This document shows, in pieces, positions 26,522-36,520 of a DNA stretch of 64,000 nucleotides. The notes under the pieces are model-generated. The model worked only from the letters and a program-made list of their open reading frames with translations, made no database searches and was not told the origin of the DNA. Position 1 is the stretch's first letter; every line of letters begins with the position of its first letter. The stretch is from positions 124,001-188,000 of the forward strand of contig JAHBUB010000003.1 in NCBI GenBank assembly GCA_019638285.1. The letters are read 5' to 3'. Source of the DNA: Cyclobacteriaceae bacterium. GTDB taxonomy: Bacteria; Bacteroidota; Bacteroidia; Cytophagales; Cyclobacteriaceae. The position numbers and the translations under genes were made by a program.

Positions 26522-27898
26522 ATGAGTAAAAAAAAGGACTTGGGATTGAACGTAGAGCTGGTAGACCGGTTAATTATTGAACCATCTACCCGCTTTATTA
26601 ACAGCAGCTCCGCAAGTGGTATCGTATTATTCTCTTCCGCAATTCTTGCAATGGTAATTGCCAACTCACCGTGGTCTGATGCCTATCATGCTATTTGGAA
26701 GTATCAGTTTATTATTGGTTTTGATGAATTTGTAATCAGTAAAGATCTTCATCATTGGATTAATGATGGGTTAATGGCTGTATTCTTTTTTGTAATTGGA
26801 CTGGAATTGAAACGGGAAATTATTGGTGGAGAACTAAGTGATATTAAATCGGCAGTTTTACCAATTGGTGCTGCTGTTGGCGGGATGCTTTTTCCTGCAT
26901 TAGTATACCTGGCATTCAATCAGGGAGGAGTGGGTTCTGATGGCTGGGGAATACCCATGGCCACTGATATTGCATTTTCATTAGGCGTCTTATATTTGCT
27001 AGGTGATCGTGTTCCAGTCTCTCTCAAAGTATTTCTAACTGCACTGGCAATTGCGGATGATCTGGGTGCAGTTTTAGTAATTGCTTTTTTCTACAGTTCT
27101 GATATTAATTTTGTGAGCTTAGGTACTGGGTCAGTATTTTTGGCAGTGCTTTGGATCGCCAATGGCATTGGGGTTCGCAATACAATGTTTTACGCTTTGG
27201 TTGGAATTGGTGGCCTATGGTTAGCTTTTCTGATGTCTGGTGTACATGCTACCATTGCTGCTGTTCTGGCTGCTTTTGCTATTCCTGCGAAGGCGCAGGT
27301 AAAAGAAAGTCACTTTGCCGAACATATGGAATACCTTGTTGCAAAATTTAAGAATGCGACTCCAAATAATGTAGTAACTATTACCAAAGAGCAGCTTGAT
27401 GTACTTCAGGATATCCGATCTTATTCTAAAAAAGCGATTACTCCCCTCCAAAGGCTGGAGGACAATATGCACCCACTTGTTGCTTTTGTGATCATGCCCA
27501 TTTTTGCATTTAGCAATGCGGGAGTCACACTCGCTGATGATTTCCTCAGCCAGTTGATAAGCCCTGTTGCATTGGGCATAATGTTCGGTTTGTTGCTGGG
27601 GAAAATAATTGGAGTTGTTGGTGTCAGTAATTTAGTGATAAGGTTTTCGCCATTGCGACTTCCAAAGGGGATGAATCAATTTCATTTGTGGGGGGTAGGC
27701 TTTCTTGCGGCAATTGGTTTCACTATGTCACTGTTTATTGCGGGTTTGGCATTTAAACAAGAACATCTCCTACAAGAATCAAAGCTGGGAATTCTCTCAG
27801 CCTCATTTATTGCAAGTGTGTTGGGTTATATCTTGATTAAGAAGGGTGCTAAAGTGGAAGCACAAAAAGGCGTGAACGATACTGTAAACATACCCTAA
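26522..27898 (+). CDS. nhaA: Na+/H+ antiporter NhaA
   Basis: Electrogenic sodium/proton exchanger of the inner membrane. The ion-binding aspartates are Asp179-Asp180 in ALAIADDLGAV; TDIAFSLGVLYLLG and FVIGLELKREIIGG are further signatures, and the C-terminal IGFTMSLFIAGLAF helix matches. 458 residues is longer than the 390 of E. coli because of a loop around residues 260-300. It follows the MscS genes by 73 bases on the same strand, giving a block concerned with osmotic and ionic balance. Confidence 0.93.
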   Translation: MSKKKDLGLNVELVDRLIIEPSTRFINSSSASGIVLFSSAILAMVIANSPWSDAYHAIWKYQFIIGFDEFVISKDLHHWINDGLMAVFFFVIGLELKREIIGGELSDIKSAVLPIGAAVGGMLFPALVYLAFNQGGVGSDGWGIPMATDIAFSLGVLYLLGDRVPVSLKVFLTALAIADDLGAVLVIAFFYSSDINFVSLGTGSVFLAVLWIANGIGVRNTMFYALVGIGGLWLAFLMSGVHATIAAVLAAFAIPAKAQVKESHFAEHMEYLVAKFKNATPNNVVTITKEQLDVLQDIRSYSKKAITPLQRLEDNMHPLVAFVIMPIFAFSNAGVTLADDFLSQLISPVALGIMFGLLLGKIIGVVGVSNLVIRFSPLRLPKGMNQFHLWGVGFLAAIGFTMSLFIAGLAFKQEHLLQESKLGILSASFIASVLGYILIKKGAKVEAQKGVNDTVNIP

Positions 27899-28061
27899 TT
27901 GGGAGTTTTGCCCTTTTATAATTAACTTTAGGCTCATCGATACTTGATCTTGATATCCTTTCAAGATTTGTATTACTGGGTTTCAGTATTCGAATTATCT
28001 CAAAAGTGAATTGAATTTTGCGAAGCCGAATTAACTAATTGAATATTTATAAATTTCAAAA

Positions 28062-29627
28062 ATGAAAGTAGAGATTGGAGCACTTAAGATTGCGGATTAC
28101 TTGGATATTAAAGAGAGTATGCTTGAAGCATATAAGGAGTGGGGTGCCTATTGGAGAGAGAGTCACATTCAAAAGCTAATAGATATTTTCCCTGGTGGAC
28201 AAATTTGCATTAAGGTAGATGGTAAAGTAGTTGGAACCGCTTTATCTATTATTGTGGATTATGATCGGTTTGGTGATAATCACACTTATGAAAAAATTAC
28301 CGGAAACTATACTTTCTCTACCCACGACCCGAAAGGGGATGTGTTGTATGGTATCGAAGTTTTTATTCATCCTGAGTACCGAGGGATGCGTTTAGCAAGA
28401 CGATTGTACAACGCGCGCAAAGAATTATGCGAAGAGCTAAACCTGAAAGCAATTGTAGCAGGAGGAAGGCTTCCCAACTACAGTCAGTTTGCAGAAAATT
28501 TGACCACAAAACAATACATAGACAGAGTAAAGTTAAAACAGGTATATGATCCAACGCTTACCTTTCAGCTCTCTAACGACTTTCATGTTAAGAAAATACT
28601 GAAGGGATATATGCCGGGAGACAAGGAGTCATTGGAATATGCAGCATTGATTGAATGGAACAACATTTACTATGATGCAAAGCCCAAGCTATATAATAGT
28701 AAGAAATCAAATGTGAGGATAGCACTCATACAATGGCAAATGCGCTTGTTTAAAGATTTTGATGCGCTAGTGGAACAGATAGAGTTTTTTGTAGATGGTG
28801 CATCAGCTTATGAGAGCGACTTTATTTTATTTCCCGAATACTTTCATGCCCCTTTGATGGCTACGCACAATGATGTGCCGGAAGCACAAGCAATCAGAAA
28901 GTTAGTGGACTATACGGACAGGCTACATGCTAAATTTAGAGAGTTTGCAGTCTCTTATAATGCCAACATTATCACTGGCAGTATGCCAATAATACGCGAT
29001 GGTAAACTTTTTAATGTGGGCTGGTTGTGCCGTAGAAATGGAACTTCGGAAATGTATGAGAAACTGCATGTGACACCCAGTGAACGTTTTGAATGGGGAA
29101 TGTCTGGCGGTAATTCATTAAGGGCCTTTGATACTGATTGTGGAAAGATAGGTGTTTTAATATGCTACGATGTTGAATTCCCTGAATTAGCGAGATTATT
29201 GGCCGATGAAGGCATGAACCTGCTATTTGTTCCATTTCTTACCGATACTCAAAATGGATATACCCGGGTAAGGCATTGCGCCCAAGCCCGGGCGATTGAA
29301 AATGAATGTTTTGTGGCCATAGCCGGCTGTGTAGGTAATTTGCCAAAGGTGCATAACATGGATATTCAATATGCACAATCTGCTGTGTTCACTCCTGCTG
29401 ATTTTGCATTCCCTACCAATGCCATCAAGGCCGAGGCTACGCCCAATACGGAGATGACACTTATTGCTGATGTGGATCTTGACTTATTGAAAGACCTTCA
29501 TTACAATGGTTCCGTTCGTACCCTCACCGACAGGCGCAAAGATATTTATAGGCTGGAAAGGGTATTGCCTAATCCTTTGAATGAAAACGGTCTTGTCAAA
29601 GAGGCAGTTAAGACTGAAAAGAAGTAA
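28062..29627 (+). CDS. fusion of GNAT acetyltransferase and carbon-nitrogen hydrolase
   Basis: N-terminal GNAT domain (about 1-190; the acetyl-CoA loop is EVFIHPEYRGMRLARRLYNARKELC) joined to a nitrilase-superfamily hydrolase (about 215-500) with the complete triad Glu259, Lys334, Cys368 (FPEYFHAP, YEKLHVT, LICYDVEFPE). The same two-domain order occurs in many Bacteroidota and proteobacteria, where it is annotated only by domains. An amide, such as an acylated amine or omega-amide, is a plausible substrate (inference). 521 residues, cytoplasmic, own transcription unit. Confidence 0.88.
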   Translation: MKVEIGALKIADYLDIKESMLEAYKEWGAYWRESHIQKLIDIFPGGQICIKVDGKVVGTALSIIVDYDRFGDNHTYEKITGNYTFSTHDPKGDVLYGIEVFIHPEYRGMRLARRLYNARKELCEELNLKAIVAGGRLPNYSQFAENLTTKQYIDRVKLKQVYDPTLTFQLSNDFHVKKILKGYMPGDKESLEYAALIEWNNIYYDAKPKLYNSKKSNVRIALIQWQMRLFKDFDALVEQIEFFVDGASAYESDFILFPEYFHAPLMATHNDVPEAQAIRKLVDYTDRLHAKFREFAVSYNANIITGSMPIIRDGKLFNVGWLCRRNGTSEMYEKLHVTPSERFEWGMSGGNSLRAFDTDCGKIGVLICYDVEFPELARLLADEGMNLLFVPFLTDTQNGYTRVRHCAQARAIENECFVAIAGCVGNLPKVHNMDIQYAQSAVFTPADFAFPTNAIKAEATPNTEMTLIADVDLDLLKDLHYNGSVRTLTDRRKDIYRLERVLPNPLNENGLVKEAVKTEKK

Positions 29628-29890
29628 GGAAACTTAAAGGTTTGGTAACCTCACACTTTTCGGAAAAAATCCCATTATAGTACCTCCAAGGTTGCGGATG
29701 TTAATTTTTATTTAGTCTTTTGGTGGTATTGGCCAGCACTTTAGGTGTATGGCTACCTGTAAAAATTGAGCTTATCAGGTTTTGAGGTTACGCTTTGCCA
29801 TATGAGAGTATTCATTTGCAACGGCTTTGACTTTTTTGGAATAATTTTTTCTTTTGCTTATCAAAACTCAGATACTAAAAAATATTGGAC

Positions 29891-30778
29891 ATGAATAAAT
29901 TGTTGAGTACAATGGCATTGGGGATCCTTTTATTCTCCACTTCTTGCAAGGATGACGAGGTAGAGAACTTGGTATCGCAAGAGCAAAATGAGGCGATCAC
30001 GGATCAGTCGGTTACGGAAGCCTACTTTAATGAAGCAGGGGACCTATCCATTCAGGCATTTAACACACCCACCTCAAACGAAATAGAAGGAGGGCGTACC
30101 AACGGAACGATTACCATTGTGGTAGAAGGAGATACACGATTTAATGGGACTGTTGTGACTTTAACAGCAGCGCCTGACCAACCTTTAAATCCGGAAGGAA
30201 CCATTACAATAGATTTTGGGAATGGTCAGACGGATCCAAGTGGAGTGGTACGAAAGGGAAAAATTATCGTGAATTATCAGGGCTTAAGATTTGTACCAGG
30301 ATCAAAGACCATTACCACATTTGATGGATATGAAGTGGACGGGGTAGGTATTGAAGGTACAAGAACAATTACAACAAGCGCTTTTAGTACAACACCTGCT
30401 ATCTCAGTTTCTTTTCTGGTCAAGGATGTAGATGGAAAGGCCATCTTTCCAGACCAGACCACCATTACGCGCAATGCCACTCATACCCATACCATAACGT
30501 TTGGAGGTACGCCAGGCACCACTACCTGGAAAGTGGAAGGGCAGGCCAATGGAAAAACGAGAACTGAAGTAGAATATATTTTTCTAATTGAACGGCCCCT
30601 AATTTTTAAAACAGAATGCGCGTTTAAAGGCTTTACCATGCCATCTGAAGGTGAAGCCCTTTTTACCATTGGTAACTTCCCGGTAGGATTAAATTATGGA
30701 GATGAAGGTGCTGCTTGTGATAATGTAGTAACTGTTGCTATTAACGATTTAAAACAAAATATTACTGTGAACAATTAA
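29891..30778 (+). CDS. hypothetical lipoprotein
   Basis: 295 residues. Signal peptide with lipobox FSTSC (Cys19) followed by acidic KDDEVE, a usual surface-export or outer-membrane lipoprotein context in this phylum. The body is rich in Thr, Gly and Ile with alternating strand pattern (GTITIVVEGDTRFNGTVVTL, KGKIIVNYQGLRF), suggesting one or two beta-sandwich domains, and a cysteine pair near the C-terminus (ECAF, AACDN). I do not recognise a family. Start chosen at ATG 29891, not TTG 29885. A terminator follows at once. Confidence 0.65.
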   Translation: MNKLLSTMALGILLFSTSCKDDEVENLVSQEQNEAITDQSVTEAYFNEAGDLSIQAFNTPTSNEIEGGRTNGTITIVVEGDTRFNGTVVTLTAAPDQPLNPEGTITIDFGNGQTDPSGVVRKGKIIVNYQGLRFVPGSKTITTFDGYEVDGVGIEGTRTITTSAFSTTPAISVSFLVKDVDGKAIFPDQTTITRNATHTHTITFGGTPGTTTWKVEGQANGKTRTEVEYIFLIERPLIFKTECAFKGFTMPSEGEALFTIGNFPVGLNYGDEGAACDNVVTVAINDLKQNITVNN

Positions 30779-30798
30779 ACTCCATTTACTTTTGACTA

Positions 30799-30835
30799 AA
30801 AATGCGACTCGACATCACATCGGGTTGCATTTTTT
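30799..30835 (+). terminator. rho-independent terminator
   Basis: A 14-base stem (two G-U pairs) with a seven-base loop followed by a T tract, starting 21 bases after the lipoprotein stop codon. Confidence 0.75.
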
Positions 30836-30887
30836 ATTTAGTATGGCATAACTTCTTATATTCAGGTAATTATTTGATTGACACATC

Positions 30888-31262
30888 ATGAACAGAATAT
30901 TTCAAGGCCTTAGAACGTGTATTTACAAAGTGGATGATTTAAAGAAGGCCACTGATTGGTACACAAAAGCATTTTATGTGGCGCCTTACTTCAATGAACC
31001 CTTCTATGTGGGTTTTAATATTGCCGGTTATGAGTTGGGACTTGTGCCAGATGAAACACCTGCTGATAAAAAGGCAGACGGTGTTAACACGTATTGGGGA
31101 GTGATCAACGTGGAAAAAGAATACAACCGAATGATTGAGATGGGTGCAACAGATCATGAAAAACCCCATAACGTAGGAGGAGAGCTGGTGGTGGGAACTG
31201 TTAAAGACCCGTGGGGAAATGTGCTAGGGCTTATCTACAATCCTGACTTTAGACCGGATTGA
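30888..31262 (+). CDS. VOC-family (glyoxalase-like) protein
   Basis: 124 residues with one VOC beta-alpha-beta-beta-beta pair: RTCIYKVDDLKKATDWYTKAF, YVGFNIAGYELGL and the C-terminal VGTVKDPWGNVLGLIYNP. Both metal-type residues of glyoxalase I (His/Glu) are poorly placed, so an enzymatic role is uncertain; drug-binding or lactoylglutathione-lyase-like activity are both possible. Monocistronic between a terminator and the kinase operon. Confidence 0.8.
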   Translation: MNRIFQGLRTCIYKVDDLKKATDWYTKAFYVAPYFNEPFYVGFNIAGYELGLVPDETPADKKADGVNTYWGVINVEKEYNRMIEMGATDHEKPHNVGGELVVGTVKDPWGNVLGLIYNPDFRPD

Positions 31263-31527
31263 ATTATGGGAAAGTAACACTTTCTTAAAGTAGGGATTCA
31301 TTTAGAAATGATGCCGAGCCTTATAAAAAACCGCTTGTCATAAATCGACTTGATTTCACCTTAATTAATCTCAATTTATTACATCATTATTACATTCTTG
31401 AAAAGAGGATATGTTTTATACTTACATTCAAGAGTAGGTAAATTAATACTGGATTAAAGTGATAATTCATAAGTTTTTTTTGGTTTGAATTATTACACTG
31501 CGCTAGTCGAAATGATGTGAGATTACA

Positions 31528-32865
31528 ATGATGAAATTGTACCTAGACAAAAAAGCACTGTTAGGATTTATTGTCGCGCTATCTATTTTGATTTTGCTCG
31601 GTTATTTTTCTTACAGAAACAATAATCATTTCATAAAATCCAGAGAGTTGAGTTTTCGAGCTACAAAGGTGCTCAATCATATTGAGCAAGCACAAACCAA
31701 TACGGTACAGCTGGAGGAGATTTTGGCCAAATATCTATTAACAGGCGATAGTTTTTTATTGGAATCTTATGACGAGGCAGTAAAAAGTGCAACGGAACAT
31801 TATAAAAGACTTTTGGAAATGACCAGGGACAATGCATTGCAGCAAGGAAGAATAGATTCTTTTAGAGTATTTGGTATAAAAAAACTTGAGCTGCATAAAG
31901 AAATTATTAACATGTATGCAGCATCAAAACCGAAAGCTGAATCAATGATTAATTCGAGCCCGAACAAAAACTTATCGGTTAAGATTGCAGAATTGTTGTC
32001 GAAAATGCGTGATCAAGAAGAGGAATTGTTAAATCAAAGGATGAAGAGGGCAACGATAGAGATTAGCTATTTTCAGACTACTTTTTCTGTGTTGATGATC
32101 TCTACTTTTTTGATATTGATTGCTGTTCTTTTAGTGATTAATAGAAGTTTCAGGGCAAGATTAATTGCCGAACAGAAAGCCCAAATTGTAAACGAGGAAC
32201 TTGAATCGTTCACTTATTCGGTTTCTCATGATTTACGGGCCCCGCTTCGATCTATTCGTGGGTTTACTGAGATATTGCAAGAAGAATATGGCACTACTTT
32301 AGGTCAGGAAGGGAATCGATTGCTACACATAGTGATGCGCAATGCGAGCAGAATGGGGCAGTTAATTGATGATCTTCTTGATTTTTCCAGGCTGGGAAAG
32401 AGAACTTTAACATATTCTAAAATTCAAGTTGGCCAATTGGTAACCGAAATCATTCAGGAATTGATAGCGCAGACTCATGGGAATGTAAAGTGGGAGATTC
32501 AGAAATTGGATGATACGTATGGCGATGCTCGTATGATGAGACAGGTTTGGGAAAATCTTATAAGCAACTCATTAAAGTATTCGAAAAAAGTTGATAAGCC
32601 AACAATTGAAATTGGATCCTTTCCAAAACATGGAACTACTGTTTATTACATAAAGGACAATGGAGTTGGGTTTGACATGAAGTACAGTGATAAATTATTT
32701 AAAGTGTTTCAGCGACTTCACAACATACAAGAATTTGAAGGGACTGGGGTTGGATTGGCACTGGTACATCGCATAATTTCTAAACACAATGGCGTTATTT
32801 GGGCCGAAGCGAAAGTAAATGAAGGTGCAAGTTTTTTCTTTTATATAAAAAACCCTACCGTATAA
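31528..32865 (+). CDS. membrane sensor histidine kinase with CHASE3-like sensor
   Basis: Two membrane helices (about 10-30 and 185-207) bracket a helical periplasmic domain resembling CHASE3. A dimerisation/phosphoacceptor helix carries His234 in [15 protein letters not shown], and the ATPase domain ends at about 445 with N ([10 protein letters not shown]), G1 ([17 protein letters not shown]) and G2 ([12 protein letters not shown]) boxes. 445 residues. The next gene starts in its stop codon (TAATG), and a receiver protein follows, so the three genes form one phospho-signalling unit. Confidence 0.9.
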   Translation: MMKLYLDKKALLGFIVALSILILLGYFSYRNNNHFIKSRELSFRATKVLNHIEQAQTNTVQLEEILAKYLLTGDSFLLESYDEAVKSATEHYKRLLEMTRDNALQQGRIDSFRVFGIKKLELHKEIINMYAASKPKAESMINSSPNKNLSVKIAELLSKMRDQEEELLNQRMKRATIEISYFQTTFSVLMISTFLILIAVLLVINRSFRARLIAEQKAQIVNEELESFTYSVSHDLRAPLRSIRGFTEILQEEYGTTLGQEGNRLLHIVMRNASRMGQLIDDLLDFSRLGKRTLTYSKIQVGQLVTEIIQELIAQTHGNVKWEIQKLDDTYGDARMMRQVWENLISNSLKYSKKVDKPTIEIGSFPKHGTTVYYIKDNGVGFDMKYSDKLFKVFQRLHNIQEFEGTGVGLALVHRIISKHNGVIWAEAKVNEGASFFFYIKNPTV

Positions 32866-33287
32866 TGACTAACAAACAAGTTGAAATATTATTAATTGAG
32901 GACAATATAGATGATGCTGAGTTGGCGATTCGTGCATTAAAGAAACGGAACCTTGCCAACAACTTACTACATATAAGTGATAGTGAAGAAGCATTAGAGT
33001 ACTTATTTACTGAGGGTAGCAACAACTATCCCAAACTGATCCTTCTTGATTTGAAGATGCCAAAAATTGATGGTATTCAGGTTCTGAGACGGATAAAAAG
33101 TGACCCTGAGAAAAAGGTGATTCCTGTAGTAATGCTTACTTCATCAAAGGAAGAAAGAGATATTGTAGAATCCTATAACCTTGGTGTTAATGCGTATATT
33201 GTTAAACCAGTTCAATTTGATAAATTTCTTGAAGTGGTGGATCAATTGGGTATGTTCTGGCTTTTGATTAATCAACCACCTAAATGA
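32865..33287 (+). CDS. single-domain response regulator, Rcp1-like
   Basis: 140-residue receiver domain with the acidic pair near residue 13-14 (EDNIDDAE), phosphoacceptor Asp62 ([11 protein letters not shown]), Thr/Ser of LTSSKEE and Lys of VKPVQF. The insertion between the third strand and helix is typical of the cyanobacterial Rcp1 and phytochrome-linked group. It lacks an output domain, so it likely relays phosphate between the flanking kinases. Overlaps both neighbours by one to four bases. Confidence 0.9.
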   Translation: MTNKQVEILLIEDNIDDAELAIRALKKRNLANNLLHISDSEEALEYLFTEGSNNYPKLILLDLKMPKIDGIQVLRRIKSDPEKKVIPVVMLTSSKEERDIVESYNLGVNAYIVKPVQFDKFLEVVDQLGMFWLLINQPPK

Positions 33288-34420
33288 CTGTGATAAAGCT
33301 TGACAGGAAATTGAAAATTTTATTTCTGGAGGATATCCTTGAAGATGTCGAGTTAGTTCAGCGTACTTTAAGAAAGGAGGAAATTGATTTTGACATGGTA
33401 CTGGTGGACAGTAAAGAAGAATTTGTCAATGCCATACGAAATCAATCTTTTGATGTAATTCTTTCTGATCATACACTTGCACAGTTCAACTCTTCTGAAG
33501 CGCTTAAGATTTGTCGTAGATTAGGAATATTGGTGCCATTTATTCTGGTTACAGGATCAGTGTCTGAAGAGTTTGCGATCACTCGTATTAAACAAGGCGC
33601 GGATGACTATATCCTCAAATCAAGTTTGCAACGTTTGCCCTCTGCAATTATCAATGCGCTAGGTCAGCGAAAACTTCAATCTGAACGCCTTGAGGCAGAG
33701 TTGGCACTTAGAAATCAAAACGAGGAACTGATAAAGATCAATGAGGAACTTGACAGTTTTGTTTATAGCGTCTCGCATGATCTTCGCGCTCCATTGCTTT
33801 CTTTACTTGGGTTGCTCAATCTATCGAGAATGGATGAAAGGCAGAGAGATCCCATATATGATCAATATTTTGGCATGATGGAGAAGAGTATCAAGAAGCT
33901 TGATGGAACGCTAAAGGAAATTCTTGACTACTCGCGTAATGCCCGAACAGAGGTGAGGGCGGTGAGGGTAGATTTGGAGCATTTACTGAAAAAATCCATG
34001 CAAAAATTGGACAACATGGATGGATTCGAAGAGATAAGAATATCAATCCTTACCAGGGGGATGGATTTACCTTTTTTTTCTGATGCATATCGAATCTCAA
34101 CCATTATCGAAAATATCCTGAGCAATGCAATAAAATATAGAGATTCTAAAAAAAAGTGTTCCATTCAAATTCAGTTGAGTGTAACTAGGAGCGAGGCTGT
34201 TGTCGAATTTACTGATAATGGTATTGGTATTGATAAAAAAATACTTCCCAATATTTTTAAAATGTTTTATAGAGGAACCGAGCAAAGCGAGGGGGCTGGA
34301 CTGGGATTATATCTTGTAAAGGAAACTGTCCAAAAAATTGGAGGAAGTATCACTGTAACCTCCCAGCTTGAAGTTGGCTCAACATTCGAATTCAAAATAC
34401 CTAATATAGTCCCTTCTTAA
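33284..34420 (+). CDS. hybrid protein: N-terminal receiver + histidine kinase
   Basis: Receiver domain (about 8-130, phosphoacceptor Asp62 in [10 protein letters not shown]), a short coiled coil, then a kinase with phosphoacceptor His165 ([20 protein letters not shown]) and ATPase boxes ([45 protein letters not shown]). No membrane helix; the order REC-HK is that of a regulated cytoplasmic kinase. The ATG overlaps the stop of the receiver gene. 378 residues. Together with the two upstream genes it forms a relay whose output is not encoded here. Confidence 0.88.
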   Translation: MTVIKLDRKLKILFLEDILEDVELVQRTLRKEEIDFDMVLVDSKEEFVNAIRNQSFDVILSDHTLAQFNSSEALKICRRLGILVPFILVTGSVSEEFAITRIKQGADDYILKSSLQRLPSAIINALGQRKLQSERLEAELALRNQNEELIKINEELDSFVYSVSHDLRAPLLSLLGLLNLSRMDERQRDPIYDQYFGMMEKSIKKLDGTLKEILDYSRNARTEVRAVRVDLEHLLKKSMQKLDNMDGFEEIRISILTRGMDLPFFSDAYRISTIIENILSNAIKYRDSKKKCSIQIQLSVTRSEAVVEFTDNGIGIDKKILPNIFKMFYRGTEQSEGAGLGLYLVKETVQKIGGSITVTSQLEVGSTFEFKIPNIVPS

Positions 34421-34552
34421 GTCTTCCTTGTCATTTATTGTTTAAATCCAGTACGGAACCATGCAGTAGGAAACCTCACCTAAAAGACCAAAAAGGTTAT
34501 GTGCTGCATTGCTGACTTTAAAATCTAGCGCAGCTAACATTTGACACCAAGA

Positions 34553-34566
34553 ATGTTTTAAAACAT
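34553..34566. repeat. 14-base palindrome in the leader of the S51 gene
   Basis: ATGTTTTAAAACAT, a perfect palindrome, 96 bases before the start of the peptidase gene in a 241-base gap that otherwise shows nothing. It could be a regulator site; no regulator is adjacent. Confidence 0.3.
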
Positions 34567-34661
34567 AGCGGAGGATATGTTAATTCATTAAATCTTTACA
34601 ATATTGTTGGTCATCAATTCCTAAGTCTTTTTTAATTTTCTGATAAATACTACTTTACCCC

Positions 34662-35411
34662 ATGAAAAAACTAATAGCACTCATTTGCATGATAGCAGCT
34701 GGCTCAATGATAACTCAGGCACAGGATCAATACATCTTTCCTTTTGGAGGAGGACAAAACAAATACTTTATAAAAGAAATAATAAAACTTACTGGTAAGG
34801 AACGGCCAAAGATCTGTTACCTACCCACAGCGTCTGGAGATAGCGAACAAGGCATTATCCGTTTTTACGATTTGGTTTCTGACTTGTCGGTAGAGCCTCA
34901 TGTGCAAAAGGTTTGGATCAGTTCTTATAACCAGAAGCAATCTTTTGAAGAAGTATTGCTGAGCATGGATGCCATATATGTAGGAGGTGGTAACACCCTC
35001 AATATGATGGCCATCTGGAAGGCACAGGGCATTGATGTGGTATTGAAAAAGGCATTGGAGAAGGGCATTGTGTTGGCTGGCGGTAGCGCAGGATCACTTT
35101 GCTGGTTTGAAAACGGCACCACAGACTCAAGACCTGCAGAATTAAGTGTGGTCGAAGGGCTGGGATTTCTTCCTTTTAGCCACAGTCCACATTATCACAG
35201 TGAGGAATACAGACAGCCATTGTACCAAAAGAATATCGCCAATGGGATTTTCAAAGCAGGATATGCGATGGATGATTATTCAGGTATCATTTTTAAAAAT
35301 GGGAAACCATTTAAAGTGGTATCATTAGGTGAGGAGTATAATTGTTACTTTGTGTCAATCAAAGGAGGTAAGGTAGTAGAGGAGAAGTTGAAAGCTGAAT
35401 TACTTAAATAA
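34662..35411 (+). CDS. exported S51-family peptidase (peptidase E / cyanophycinase-like)
   Basis: Serine peptidase of the S51 family: nucleophile Ser142 in GGSAGSLCWF, with VGGGNTLNMM and SHYHS-type elements (HSPHYHSEEYR) in the usual places. A signal peptide (about 1-20, ITQAQ) marks it as exported. Peptidase E releases aspartyl dipeptides and relatives cleave cyanophycin; the exported form is less studied. 249 residues. Only four bases separate it from the M19 gene, so the two form an operon for extracytoplasmic peptide breakdown (inference). Confidence 0.83.
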   Translation: MKKLIALICMIAAGSMITQAQDQYIFPFGGGQNKYFIKEIIKLTGKERPKICYLPTASGDSEQGIIRFYDLVSDLSVEPHVQKVWISSYNQKQSFEEVLLSMDAIYVGGGNTLNMMAIWKAQGIDVVLKKALEKGIVLAGGSAGSLCWFENGTTDSRPAELSVVEGLGFLPFSHSPHYHSEEYRQPLYQKNIANGIFKAGYAMDDYSGIIFKNGKPFKVVSLGEEYNCYFVSIKGGKVVEEKLKAELLK

Positions 35412-35415
35412 CATC

Positions 35416-36477
35416 GTGATATCCCGTAGAAAATTTATACAACAATCATTGACTGTATCTGCCGGAGCTGCGCTCATGGGTCACAGGAGCGTGAATAAGG
35501 AATGGCGGAGTGCCCCTGGATTTATCACTTTTGATTTGCATGCGCATCCTGGTCAGTTTTACCGCAAGGGAATGAGCGGATTTGCTGGTGACGCAGGAAT
35601 AAAAAGGACAGTAAATGAAATGAATGAAGGGGGCCTTTCAGGTGCCTTCTTTAGCACCGTGGTGGATACGCTGGTGACCAAAGAGACTGCTACCGGTGTA
35701 CATCCCGTACGCAAATTTGAGAAAGGCGAAGCATGGAAAGAATACAAGAGACAGATTGAAGAGTTGAAATATTTGTGCAAAGAATTGCCTGTACACCAGG
35801 CTACCACACTAGCTGAGTTAACGAACCCATCGCGTACCAAAGTAGCTGCATATTTTGCTTGTGAAGGGGGGGATTTTTTGGAGAGTGAAAGCCAACTGGA
35901 TGAAGTGTATGCGGATGGAGTACGTTGTATTCAATTGGTACATTATGCACCCAGCCCATTGGGGGATTTGCAGACTTCAGAACCTCAACACAACGGACTT
36001 TCTGAATTGGGAAAGGCGGTAGTGCGCAAAATGAACCGGTTGGGAATGGTGATTGATGTGGCACATGCCTCGTACAAGACCGTGCTGGATGTGGCTGCTA
36101 TCACCAATCAACCGCTGATCCTTTCGCATAGCATATTGAAACTCTCTGAAGACAGACCCAATGCCATTCGTGCCGTTACCAACGAACATGCGAAGATCAT
36201 CAAGTCTACCAGAGGCGTAATAGGCGCATGGCCTTCTGGTTTTAACTCCAGCTTTGACGATTACATAGACAACATTATGCATTTGATCAATGTGTTAGGT
36301 GTTGATTATGTAGGGTTAGGCACAGACATGGACTGCAACAATAAGTCAGTACTCAATAGCTACTTACAACTACCCAAATGGATGAAAGCCCTTAAAGATA
36401 AAGGTCTCATTGACGAGGAAGTGAAGAAAATTGCGGGTGGTAATGCAGTAAGGGTTTTAGAAAGAGTGTTGAAGTAA
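35416..36477 (+). CDS. M19 membrane dipeptidase (copy 2), Tat-exported
   Basis: Starts at GTG 35416, four bases after the S51 stop. The N-terminus SRRKFIQQS is a good twin-arginine motif with a following hydrophobic stretch, so the enzyme is probably folded with its zinc before export. Motifs: FDLHAHPGQF (note His-Ala-His in place of the HCD of copy 1), YFACEGGDFLE, IQLVHYAPSP, IDVAHASYKT, LSHSILK and LGTDMDCNN. 353 residues. The operon partner is the S51 peptidase; gamma-glutamyltransferase is convergent. Confidence 0.85.
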   Translation: MISRRKFIQQSLTVSAGAALMGHRSVNKEWRSAPGFITFDLHAHPGQFYRKGMSGFAGDAGIKRTVNEMNEGGLSGAFFSTVVDTLVTKETATGVHPVRKFEKGEAWKEYKRQIEELKYLCKELPVHQATTLAELTNPSRTKVAAYFACEGGDFLESESQLDEVYADGVRCIQLVHYAPSPLGDLQTSEPQHNGLSELGKAVVRKMNRLGMVIDVAHASYKTVLDVAAITNQPLILSHSILKLSEDRPNAIRAVTNEHAKIIKSTRGVIGAWPSGFNSSFDDYIDNIMHLINVLGVDYVGLGTDMDCNNKSVLNSYLQLPKWMKALKDKGLIDEEVKKIAGGNAVRVLERVLK

Positions 36478-36513
36478 TATTGGATATCCGAGGCAATCAT
36501 CGGATATCCAATA
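36478..36513. terminator. perfect hairpin between convergent genes
   Basis: Fourteen-base perfect arms (TATTGGATATCCGA and its complement) with an eight-base loop, beginning at the base after the M19 stop codon and ending eight bases before the gamma-glutamyltransferase stop. Few T follow on either side, so it is read as a bidirectional terminator or transcript-end stem rather than a strong intrinsic one. Confidence 0.6.
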
Positions 36514-36520
36514 CTAATAC

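Noticed and set aside
31390-31440. TTCTTGAA...TTCAAGA inverted repeat in the 265-base gap 31263-31527
   Set aside because: Seven-base arms with a 20-plus base loop and no T-tract; likely chance in A/T-rich DNA.
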